Below, piece by piece: positions 16,601 through 23,849 of a stretch of 64,000 bases of DNA. This DNA is from Flavobacterium sp. 9R. GTDB taxonomy: Bacteria > Bacteroidota > Bacteroidia > Flavobacteriales > Flavobacteriaceae. A program made the position numbers and the translations under genes. The stretch lies in assembly GCF_902506345.1 (NCBI RefSeq), contig NZ_LR733413.1:1769637-1833636 (forward strand). Reading direction: 5' to 3'. Under the pieces are notes generated by a model, which was not told where the DNA came from, did not search any database, and saw nothing but the letters and a program-made list of their open reading frames with translations. How positions within the stretch are numbered: position 1 is the first letter of the stretch; the number at the start of each line of letters is the position of its first letter.

Positions 16601-17272
16601 ATGGTTTCGGAAAGTACGATACAATTCTTGAAAGATTTAAAAACCAACAACAACAGAGAGTGGTTTTTAGACAATAAAAAACGATACGAAGCTGTAAAAA
16701 AAGAATACTACCAACTAACATCTGACCTATTGGATAGTATGAAGCCTTTGGACCCAACTTTAGCACTTTTGGAAGTAAAAAACTGTGTATTCAGAATCAA
16801 TCGTGATATTCGTTTTTCAAAGGATAAATCACCTTACAAAACCCATTTAGGCATTTGGCTTTCTACTGGCGCAAAAAATGTAGAATCGGCTGGATATTAT
16901 TTACAAATCGATACTGAAAACCCTTTTGTTGGTGGTGGAATGTATTGTCCTCAACCCGAACAAATTCAGAAAATTCGAAAAGAAATCAACTTTTTTTATG
17001 ACGATTTAGTAGCCATAACTAGCGACAAAGATTTCGTGTCTAATTACAAAGCACTGAATCGTGACGAAAATTCAACGCTAAAAAATCCACCAAGAGGCTG
17101 CGAAAAAGACAACCCAGCCATTGAATTTTTAAAGTTAAAAAGCTATACCGCTACAGAAAACTTCAAGCCTGAACTTTTGACGCACAAAGATTTCATTCCG
17201 TTAATGGTCCAAAAAATGATTGCTTTGCGACCGCTAAACGAATTCCTCAACAGAGCTTTAGAAATAGAATAA
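16601..17272 (+). CDS. DUF2461 domain protein
   Basis: The 223-residue protein belongs to the DUF2461 (TIGR02453) family: N-terminal FLKDLKTNNNREWFLDNKKR, then CVFRINRDIRFSKDKSPYKT, YYLQIDTENPFVGGGMY and NPPRGCEKDNPAIEFLKLKS. All conserved segments of the family are present. Its function is unknown; it is a soluble cytoplasmic protein. It starts two bases after the rhodanese-thioredoxin gene and 31 bases before murB, so the three likely form one transcript. Confidence 0.88.
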   Translation: MVSESTIQFLKDLKTNNNREWFLDNKKRYEAVKKEYYQLTSDLLDSMKPLDPTLALLEVKNCVFRINRDIRFSKDKSPYKTHLGIWLSTGAKNVESAGYYLQIDTENPFVGGGMYCPQPEQIQKIRKEINFFYDDLVAITSDKDFVSNYKALNRDENSTLKNPPRGCEKDNPAIEFLKLKSYTATENFKPELLTHKDFIPLMVQKMIALRPLNEFLNRALEIE

Positions 17273-17303
17273 CCTGTTTGCAACAGACAAAATACTACTC
17301 CCT

Positions 17304-18317
17304 ATGGAAATCCTCAAAAATTTTTCATTAAAAAATTACAACACCTTTGGCATTGAAGCCAAAGCCAAACAATTCGTTGCCGTTCACTCTACCGAAGAAC
17401 TGCAACAGGTGTTAGCACAGCATCCCAACGAAAAAAAATTCATTTTGGGTGGAGGCAGCAATATGCTATTGACCCAAGACGTTGACGCCTTAGTCATCCA
17501 CATCGATTTGAAAGGAAAAAAGATAATCGATGCCAATGACGATTTTGTTTGGGTGGAAGCCCAAGCTGGCGAAAACTGGCACGAGTTTGTACTTTGGACC
17601 ATCGAGCAAGATTTTGGTGGATTAGAAAATATGTCGCTTATTCCGGGCAATGTGGGCACTACTCCGGTTCAAAACATTGGCGCTTATGGCACTGAAATCA
17701 AGGATACTTTTGTTTCGTGCCACGCTATGCACATAGCCACTCAAGAAATCAAAAGTTTTACCAATGCCGATTGCCATTTTGGATACCGCGAAAGCATTTT
17801 CAAAAACGAAGTAAAAGGTCAATTCGTAATTACTAGCGTGATTTTCAAATTAACCAAGAGAAATCACCACATCAACACCTCTTACGGCGATATTACTGGA
17901 GAATTAGCCAAAAACGGCATTACACAACCCACGCTAAAAGACGTGAGCAACGCCGTAATTGCCATCCGACAAAGCAAATTACCAGACCCAAAAGAGCTTG
18001 GCAATAGCGGTAGCTTCTTCAAAAACCCAATCCTTCCGAAAGCCGATTTCGAAAGCATTCATAAAAAATTTCCCGAAATGCGCTTTTTCGAGGTCTCTCC
18101 TACCGAGATCAAAGTACCTGCTGGCTGGCTAATCGAGCAAGCGGGCTTCAAAGGCAAACGCTTTGGCGACGCCGGAATTCACAAAAATCAAGCGCTGGTT
18201 CTTGTCAATTATGGCAACGCAACGGGGCAAGAAATCGTGGCGGTCTCCAAAAACATTCAAGAAACTATTTTCAACACTTTTGGCATACACATCGAGGCCG
18301 AAGTGAATATCATTTAG
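17304..18317 (+). CDS. murB: UDP-N-acetylenolpyruvoylglucosamine reductase
   Basis: FAD enzyme that reduces UDP-GlcNAc-enolpyruvate to UDP-MurNAc in peptidoglycan synthesis. The 337-residue protein is the long (type I) form: NYNTFGIEAKA at the start, ILGGGSNMLLT, LENMSLIPGNVGTTPVQNIG, FGYRESIFK (substrate Tyr/Arg), GNSGSFFKNP with the proton-donor Ser, and the C-terminal AGWLIEQAGFKGKRFGDAGI. The stop codon TAG at 18315-18317 lies inside the end box of the dispersed hairpin element that follows. Confidence 0.95.
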   Translation: MEILKNFSLKNYNTFGIEAKAKQFVAVHSTEELQQVLAQHPNEKKFILGGGSNMLLTQDVDALVIHIDLKGKKIIDANDDFVWVEAQAGENWHEFVLWTIEQDFGGLENMSLIPGNVGTTPVQNIGAYGTEIKDTFVSCHAMHIATQEIKSFTNADCHFGYRESIFKNEVKGQFVITSVIFKLTKRNHHINTSYGDITGELAKNGITQPTLKDVSNAVIAIRQSKLPDPKELGNSGSFFKNPILPKADFESIHKKFPEMRFFEVSPTEIKVPAGWLIEQAGFKGKRFGDAGIHKNQALVLVNYGNATGQEIVAVSKNIQETIFNTFGIHIEAEVNII

Positions 18318-18422
18318 GAGCAAAACAATAGGCTATTCAGGAAACAAGGTTCCCGCTTTTCGCTATAATCTTTTGTGCCGAACCCCGGCACAAAAGGATT
18401 TCCGCTTCAATCGGGGCTAAAG
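18314..18422 (-). repeat. Dispersed hairpin element (copy B)
   Basis: On the minus strand it reads TAGCCCCGAT, the 11-bp stem (18370-18380 with 18386-18396), AGCGGGA, GCCTATTG and GCTCCTAAA. Positions 18350-18422 are the exact reverse complement of 7825-7897. Its GCTCCTAAA end overlaps the murB stop codon, so the element forms the immediate 3' untranslated region of murB. It separates murB from the PaiB-like gene. Confidence 0.8.
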
Positions 18423-18465
18423 AGCCACAAAAGGCTTTTTTGTAAACATCCAAAAATCTCAAAAA

Positions 18466-19080
18466 ATGTACACACCCGATATTTACCAACTAGAAAATCC
18501 CGATAGCATTCGCGCCTTTCTAAAAGAAAATGCATTTGGCATATTAATCAATCAAACCAACGGAAAATTGTGGGCCACGCATATCCCAATGGAATTGGAT
18601 TACAATAGCGAGGGTAAAGAAATTTTGCACGGTCATCTTTCCAAAGAAAATCCACAAGGCATCGCTTTTGAAGATAACACCGAAGTTTTAGCTATTTTTA
18701 CGGGGCCGCACGCTTACATTTCATCTTCTTGGTACGACCACGAAAACGTACCCACTTGGAATTACACAGCCGTTCACGTATACGGAAAAGTAAAAATCAT
18801 TCACGGAGAAGCTGTAATCGATTCTCTAACAAAATTGGTAGACAAATACGAACAAGCCTCAGCCTGTCCGGTAAAAGTTAGCGAATTATCCAAAGCTACG
18901 ATGCGACAAGCCAAGGGCGTAATTGGTTTTGAAATTGAAATCACTCAAATTGAAGCGACACAAAAAATGTCACAAAATCGCGACGACCACAATTACAAAA
19001 ACATAATTCAAGAGTTAGCAAAAACACAATCTCCTTCAGCTATTGCAGTTGCAGAAGAAATGAAAAAATTAAGAAAGTAA
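18466..19080 (+). CDS. FMN-binding PaiB-like protein
   Basis: The 204-residue protein starts MYTPDIYQLENPDSIRAFL and has the split-barrel FMN-binding segments GILINQTNGKLWATHIP, HGHLSKENPQ, AIFTGPHAYISSSWY, VPTWNYTAVHVYGK and KGVIGFEIEITQ. These are the marks of the PaiB family, usually annotated as FMN-binding negative transcriptional regulators. No helix-turn-helix is visible, so a direct DNA-binding role is doubtful and a flavin- or heme-binding enzyme is the alternative. It stands alone after the hairpin element. Confidence 0.9.
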   Translation: MYTPDIYQLENPDSIRAFLKENAFGILINQTNGKLWATHIPMELDYNSEGKEILHGHLSKENPQGIAFEDNTEVLAIFTGPHAYISSSWYDHENVPTWNYTAVHVYGKVKIIHGEAVIDSLTKLVDKYEQASACPVKVSELSKATMRQAKGVIGFEIEITQIEATQKMSQNRDDHNYKNIIQELAKTQSPSAIAVAEEMKKLRK

Positions 19081-19088
19081 ATCACCGA

Positions 19089-19123
19089 TTGTATGGAAAG
19101 TTTACAATTGATAATTAACTTTG
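19089..19123 (+). promoter_or_regulatory. Candidate promoter of the glycosyltransferase gene
   Basis: TTG at 19089-19091 and TAACTTTG at 19116-19123, an exact -7 match. The spacing of 24 is one base over the usual range. The -7 box ends 30 bases before the start codon. Confidence 0.4.
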
Positions 19124-19153
19124 CAGCCATCCTATCAGAAACTAATTAACACA

Positions 19154-20260
19154 ATGTTTTTATATCTACTATACTTTTTTATCGCACTAATCGTAATACA
19201 ATTTGTATACTATATTGGCGTTTTTAGTAAATTTTCCTTCACAAAACCTGATGCAATCAACGCTAAAAATATTCCTATTTCGGTAATCGTTTGTGCCAAA
19301 AATGAAGAAGAAAACGTAAAAGAATACATTCCGATTCTTGCACAACAAGACTATCCAACCTTCGAATTAGTACTGATAGATGACGCTTCTAGCGATGAAA
19401 CATTAGAGGTTTTTGAAGCCTTTGAACAACAATATCCCAACATTCGATTAGTTAAAGTAAAAAACAACGAAGCCTTTTGGGGCAATAAAAAATATGCTTT
19501 GACCTTAGGGATTAAAGCAGCAAAATATGAGCATTTGTTATTCACCGATGCCGATTGCTTCCCGCTTACCAAAGACTGGATTACCAATATGTCCGCTCAT
19601 TTTGACCGTGACAAAAAGATAGTTTTAGGCTATGGAGGTTATACCAAAATCGCCAATTCTTTTTTAAACAAAATCATTCGCTACGAAACCGTATTAACAG
19701 CAATACAATATTTTTCTTGGGCAAAATCAGGCCGTCCTTATATGGGAGTCGGACGAAATTTAGCTTACAAAAGAGACGTTTTTTTTGATGTAAACGGATT
19801 TATTGACCACATTCAAGTGCGTTCTGGCGACGATGATTTATTTGTCAATCAAGCAGCAAATAAAGAAAACACAACCATTGCTTACACTCCAGAAAGTTTT
19901 ACGTATTCTGAACCTAAAAAAACATTCAAAGAGTGGTTCAATCAAAAAAGACGACACGCAGCAACCGCTGAACATTACAAATTGGGAGACCAATTCCAAC
20001 TTGGTGTCTTTTATTGTTCCCAATTACTTTTCATAATAACCGCAATTGTATTACTTGCTTTTCAATTTGAATGGATAATCGTTGCAAGCTTAATTGCTTT
20101 CCGATATTTATTCACTTGGATTAGCTTTGGATTAGGAGCTAAAAAACTAAAAGAAAAAGACATCATCTATTGGTATCCTGTTCTTGAATTTTGGCTTATA
20201 TTCACACAAATTAATATCTTTATTACCAATATTTTCTCAAAACCTGTACATTGGAAATAA
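19154..20260 (+). CDS. Membrane glycosyltransferase, family 2
   Basis: The 368-residue protein starts with a membrane segment (FLYLLYFFIALIVIQFVYYI), followed by a GT-A domain: ISVIVCAKNEEENV, LVLIDDASSDET, FTDADCFPLT (DxD), RSGDDDLFVNQAA and the QKRRHA segment. Two or three membrane helices at the C-terminus would anchor it in the inner membrane. It probably transfers a sugar from a nucleotide donor to a lipid or polysaccharide acceptor; the acceptor is unknown. The ATG at 19154 is preferred to one at 19121, which lies inside the promoter. The 3' end overlaps the sigma-factor gene by ten bases. Confidence 0.9.
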   Translation: MFLYLLYFFIALIVIQFVYYIGVFSKFSFTKPDAINAKNIPISVIVCAKNEEENVKEYIPILAQQDYPTFELVLIDDASSDETLEVFEAFEQQYPNIRLVKVKNNEAFWGNKKYALTLGIKAAKYEHLLFTDADCFPLTKDWITNMSAHFDRDKKIVLGYGGYTKIANSFLNKIIRYETVLTAIQYFSWAKSGRPYMGVGRNLAYKRDVFFDVNGFIDHIQVRSGDDDLFVNQAANKENTTIAYTPESFTYSEPKKTFKEWFNQKRRHAATAEHYKLGDQFQLGVFYCSQLLFIITAIVLLAFQFEWIIVASLIAFRYLFTWISFGLGAKKLKEKDIIYWYPVLEFWLIFTQINIFITNIFSKPVHWK

Positions 20261-20802
20261 ATAAAAAAATTGAAAAAGCTAAAAAAGGGGACCAAATTGC
20301 CTTCACTTTCTTACTAGATCACTACTGGAATGAGGTATACGGCTTTATGCTCAAAAGAACCGAAAACGAAACCGATGCAGAAGACATCACTATCGAAACA
20401 TTCTCAAAAGCGTTCGATAAAATTAGCACCTATAACAGCGAATTTCAATTCAATACTTGGCTTATTGCCATCGCAAAAAATGTCCACATCGACTTATTGC
20501 GCAAAAAAAAATCCAATCTTTTCGTAGAAATCACCGAGGAGCAAGACCGCCAAGCTCAAAATATTGCTGACACTACCCCATCAGCAGAAGACGAATTGAT
20601 TACGGAACAAAATTTATCTCGTTTATTACAATTCATCAAAGAATTAAAACCACATTACCAAGAAGTCATTCAATTGCGTTATTTTCAAGAATTAAGCTAC
20701 CAAGAAATCGCTACTAAAATTGACGAACCCATTAGTAATGTAAAAATCAAACTCCTGAGAGCTAAAAAGTTACTAGCAGAAATTATCCAGCAAAAACGCT
20801 AG
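20251..20802 (+). CDS. RNA polymerase sigma factor, ECF type
   Basis: The 183-residue protein has sigma region 2 (VYGFMLKRTENETDAEDITI, then FNTWLIAIAKNVHIDLLRKK) and region 4 (LKPHYQEVIQLRYFQELSYQ, then EIATKIDEPISNVKIKLLRA). The start is TTG at 20251, which gives MEINKKIEKAKKGD, a normal ECF N-terminus; no ATG fits upstream before the end of the glycosyltransferase. It overlaps that gene by ten bases and is likely translationally coupled. No anti-sigma gene lies beside it, so its control is not evident; the next gene, tonB, is about 200 bases away. Confidence 0.92.
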   Translation: MEINKKIEKAKKGDQIAFTFLLDHYWNEVYGFMLKRTENETDAEDITIETFSKAFDKISTYNSEFQFNTWLIAIAKNVHIDLLRKKKSNLFVEITEEQDRQAQNIADTTPSAEDELITEQNLSRLLQFIKELKPHYQEVIQLRYFQELSYQEIATKIDEPISNVKIKLLRAKKLLAEIIQQKR

Positions 20803-21000
20803 TTTCATCAAAAAGCAAAACTTCGATTCTTCAGTTTTTTCAACAAAAACAAGCAATAACATTACATTTTACATCAATAAAGTTAAATACTTGCAATTAT
20901 TTTTGTAATTTAACACAATAAGAAAATACTTGTTGACGTTGTTAAATATAAAAATACTGCTTATGATTCTATAGTTACTTAACCTCTAAAACTATACACC

Positions 21001-21822
21001 ATGTCAAAATTAAGTATTTACGAAAGCCGCTGGATTGATCTTGTTTTTGAAGACAAAAACAAAAATTATGGAGCCTATCAATTACGACAAGAAAGTACCA
21101 AAAACACGGTATCTGCTTTTTTTCTTGGCGTTTTATTAATTACCACTATCGTCTGCATTGCTATGGTCATTAACAAGCTAAGCCCAAATACCATTGTAGC
21201 ACCAGAAATTCCAGGATTTGAAATACGACCTATAGATTTAGACGAAATCATTCCGGTGACACCTGAAGAACCTGTTAAAAAAACAGCACTCCCAACGGTA
21301 AAAAATCCTGTAGAAAACGTAGTAACTACCCAAAACATGACCAATCCGCAAGTTGTAAATGCAGATGTGGCCACTCCAGACGTTCCAAAAAACAATGAGT
21401 TTTCACAATCGAATACAACAACTGCTGTTACAGGTGAGGCTACAACTGGAACGGTGACTACTGCAACACTCGGCACAACTCCTGAAGTAGAGGCACCCAA
21501 TAATAACATTGTTAACACCGCTATACTAGACAAATCGCCAGAATTTCCTGGAGGAATGAAAAAATTCTATAGCTATGTGGGGAATAACTTTGCAAAACCA
21601 GATATCGAAGGATTAGAAACCATCCGCATATCGGTAGCTTTTGTAATCGAAAAAGACGGAAGCTTGACTGACATTCGCGTGTTAAAAGACCCTGGATACG
21701 GATTAGGACAAGAAGCCATTCGAGTTTTGAAATCTTTAAAAACCAAATGGAATCCTGGAATTTTAAACGGCAAACCTATGCGTACAGCTTATACTCTGCC
21801 CATCATCATAAAAGCAGAATAA
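21001..21822 (+). CDS. TonB-like energy transducer
   Basis: Links the inner-membrane proton-motive force (ExbB/ExbD) to outer-membrane receptors. The 273-residue protein begins MSKLSIYESRWIDLVFEDKN and NYGAYQLRQESTKNT, the usual Bacteroidetes TonB N-terminus, followed by one membrane segment (about residues 37-60). A Pro/Thr/Val-rich periplasmic linker runs to about 180. The C-terminal TonB domain carries FPGGMKKFYSYVGNNF, SVAFVIEKDGSLTDIRVLK and MRTAYTLPIIIK. No exbBD genes are adjacent. A strong terminator follows. Confidence 0.92.
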   Translation: MSKLSIYESRWIDLVFEDKNKNYGAYQLRQESTKNTVSAFFLGVLLITTIVCIAMVINKLSPNTIVAPEIPGFEIRPIDLDEIIPVTPEEPVKKTALPTVKNPVENVVTTQNMTNPQVVNADVATPDVPKNNEFSQSNTTTAVTGEATTGTVTTATLGTTPEVEAPNNNIVNTAILDKSPEFPGGMKKFYSYVGNNFAKPDIEGLETIRISVAFVIEKDGSLTDIRVLKDPGYGLGQEAIRVLKSLKTKWNPGILNGKPMRTAYTLPIIIKAE

Positions 21823-21826
21823 CTTC

Positions 21827-21858
21827 AAAAAAGCAGAACTAAATGTTCTGCTTTTTTT
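21827..21858 (+). terminator. Intrinsic terminator after tonB
   Basis: A stem of AAAAAGCAGAAC with GTTCTGCTTTTT (about 21828-21839 with 21845-21856), a 5-base loop and a T run, five bases after the tonB stop codon. Confidence 0.85.
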
Positions 21859-21917
21859 ATGCAAAATTCACTCAAAAACTGATGTGTTAACTTCTTTTTT
21901 TACATACAACTTTGCCC

Positions 21918-21925
21918 TATCTTTG
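21918..21925 (+). promoter_or_regulatory. Candidate lipA -7 box
   Basis: TATCTTTG, an exact TAnnTTTG match, ending 21 bases before the lipA start and directly after the tonB terminator. No -33 TTG was identified at the normal spacing. Confidence 0.4.
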
Positions 21926-21946
21926 TGACTCTGAAAAAATGAAGAT

Positions 21947-22816
21947 ATGGAAACGACAACAGATAACACATTACCAATAGGCAAACCAAAATGGTTAAAA
22001 GTAAAATTGCCGATTGGACAAAAATATACTGAATTACGCGGATTAGTAGATAAATACAGCTTAAACACCATTTGCACCTCAGGAAGCTGCCCAAATATGG
22101 GAGAATGCTGGGGAGAAGGAACCGCTACATTTATGATTTTAGGAAATATTTGTACTCGTTCTTGTGGTTTTTGTGGTGTAAAAACAGGAAGACCAGAAAC
22201 CATTGACTGGGACGAACCTGAAAAAGTAGCACGGTCAATAAAAATAATGAACATCAAACACGCTGTAATCACCAGTGTAGACAGAGATGATGTAAAAGAT
22301 GGCGGTTCTATTATTTGGAACGAAACCGTAAAAGCGATTCGTAGAATGAATCCAAACACCACACTGGAAACACTTATCCCAGATTTCCAAGGTATAGAAA
22401 GAAACATTGACCGCATTGTTGAAGCCAATCCAGAAGTGGTTTCACACAATGTAGAAACCGTTCGAAGACTAACTCGTGAAGTGCGCATACAAGCCAAATA
22501 CGACCGTAGCCTAGAAGTACTGCGTTATTTAAAAGAAAAAGGCATCAACAGAACCAAATCTGGAATTATGTTAGGTCTTGGAGAACAAGAAGAGGAAGTC
22601 TTTCAAACACTTAGAGATTTACGCGAAGCTAAAGTAGACGTTGTTACCATTGGTCAATACCTACAACCTAGCAAAAAACACCTTCCTGTAAAAGAATTTA
22701 TCACGCCAGAACAATTTGCTAAATACGAAGCCTATGCATTAGAACTTGGTTTCAGACACGTAGAAAGCGGGCCACTTGTTCGTTCTTCTTACAAAGCACA
22801 AAAACATATTTTATAA
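21947..22816 (+). CDS. lipA: Lipoyl synthase
   Basis: Radical-SAM enzyme that inserts two sulfur atoms into protein-bound octanoyl groups to form lipoyl cofactor. The 289-residue protein has both cluster motifs: the auxiliary cluster C-x4-C-x5-C in [16 protein letters not shown] and the SAM cluster C-x3-C-x2-C in [10 protein letters not shown]. The C-terminal serine ligand is in [24 protein letters not shown] and [15 protein letters not shown] are further family segments. The gap gene starts 28 bases after the stop if the TTG is used. Confidence 0.97.
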   Translation: METTTDNTLPIGKPKWLKVKLPIGQKYTELRGLVDKYSLNTICTSGSCPNMGECWGEGTATFMILGNICTRSCGFCGVKTGRPETIDWDEPEKVARSIKIMNIKHAVITSVDRDDVKDGGSIIWNETVKAIRRMNPNTTLETLIPDFQGIERNIDRIVEANPEVVSHNVETVRRLTREVRIQAKYDRSLEVLRYLKEKGINRTKSGIMLGLGEQEEEVFQTLRDLREAKVDVVTIGQYLQPSKKHLPVKEFITPEQFAKYEAYALELGFRHVESGPLVRSSYKAQKHIL

Positions 22817-22844
22817 AAGGATTTTCAAAATAGCAAATACAGAA

Positions 22845-23849
22845 TTGAAAACAAGAATTGCAATTAATGGTTTTGGACGGATTGGACGTAATTTATTCCG
22901 CCTTTTGGTCAACCATCCTACCATCGAAGTGATCGCTATAAACGACATTGCCGATGTAGCAACAATGGCTCACTTGATAAAATACGACAGTATTCACGGA
23001 ATCTTACCTGAAAAAGTAAGTCACGACACTACTGGCCTTATCATTGCCGACAAACATTACTTGTTTTTTAATGAAAAAAACATAGCCAATCTGGATTGGA
23101 AAAAACACAACATTGACTATGTCATCGAATCTACGGGTAAATACAAAACTTTCGACGAGATCAATGCACATATTTTAGCAGGTGCCAAAAAAGTGATTTT
23201 ATCCGCTCCCGCCGAAGTAGAACAAATAAAAACGGTGGTTTTGGGCGTAAACGAGCACATCCTTGACGGAACCGAAACCATTATATCCAATGCCAGCTGC
23301 ACCACAAACAATGCCGCACCTATGATTCAAATTATTGATGAATTATGCGGTATTGAGCAAGCTTACATTACCACCATACACTCGTATACAACCGATCAGA
23401 GTCTACACGACCAACCCCACAAAGACTTAAGAAGAGCTCGTGGTGCAAGTCAATCTATCGTCCCCACGACAACAGGTGCAGCCAAAGCACTCACAAAAAT
23501 TTTTCCTAAATTGGAAGGCAAAATTGGAGGTTGTGGTATACGTGTTCCCGTTCCGGATGGCTCTCTAACTGATATAACTTTTAATGTAAAAAGAGCCGTT
23601 TCGATTGAAGAAATCAACAAAGCTTTTAAAAATGCTTCTCAAAAGGAACTGAAAGGAATTCTAGATTATACTGAAGACCCTATCGTTTCTGTAGATATTC
23701 TGGGTAACACCCACTCTTGTCTTTTTGACGGTCAACTAACTTCTGTGATAGACAAAATGGTAAAAGTTGTGGGCTGGTATGACAATGAAATAGGCTATTC
23801 CTCTAGAATTATTGATTTGATTTTACACACAAAACAGGAATACAAATAA
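22845..23849 (+). CDS. gap: Glyceraldehyde-3-phosphate dehydrogenase
   Basis: Oxidises glyceraldehyde-3-phosphate in glycolysis with NAD(P). From the TTG at 22845 the protein has 334 residues and starts MKTRIAINGFGRIGRNLF, the standard N-terminus. An ATG at 22776 would overlap lipA and add 23 foreign residues. The catalytic Cys is in SNASCTTNNAAP (the second Cys of the common SCTTNC is Asn here). HDQPHKDLRRARGAS, TGAAKAL and GWYDNEIGYSSR are intact. It shares one base with the histidine kinase gene downstream. Flavobacteria often carry more than one gap gene, so this copy may not be the main glycolytic one. Confidence 0.93.
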   Translation: MKTRIAINGFGRIGRNLFRLLVNHPTIEVIAINDIADVATMAHLIKYDSIHGILPEKVSHDTTGLIIADKHYLFFNEKNIANLDWKKHNIDYVIESTGKYKTFDEINAHILAGAKKVILSAPAEVEQIKTVVLGVNEHILDGTETIISNASCTTNNAAPMIQIIDELCGIEQAYITTIHSYTTDQSLHDQPHKDLRRARGASQSIVPTTTGAAKALTKIFPKLEGKIGGCGIRVPVPDGSLTDITFNVKRAVSIEEINKAFKNASQKELKGILDYTEDPIVSVDILGNTHSCLFDGQLTSVIDKMVKVVGWYDNEIGYSSRIIDLILHTKQEYK

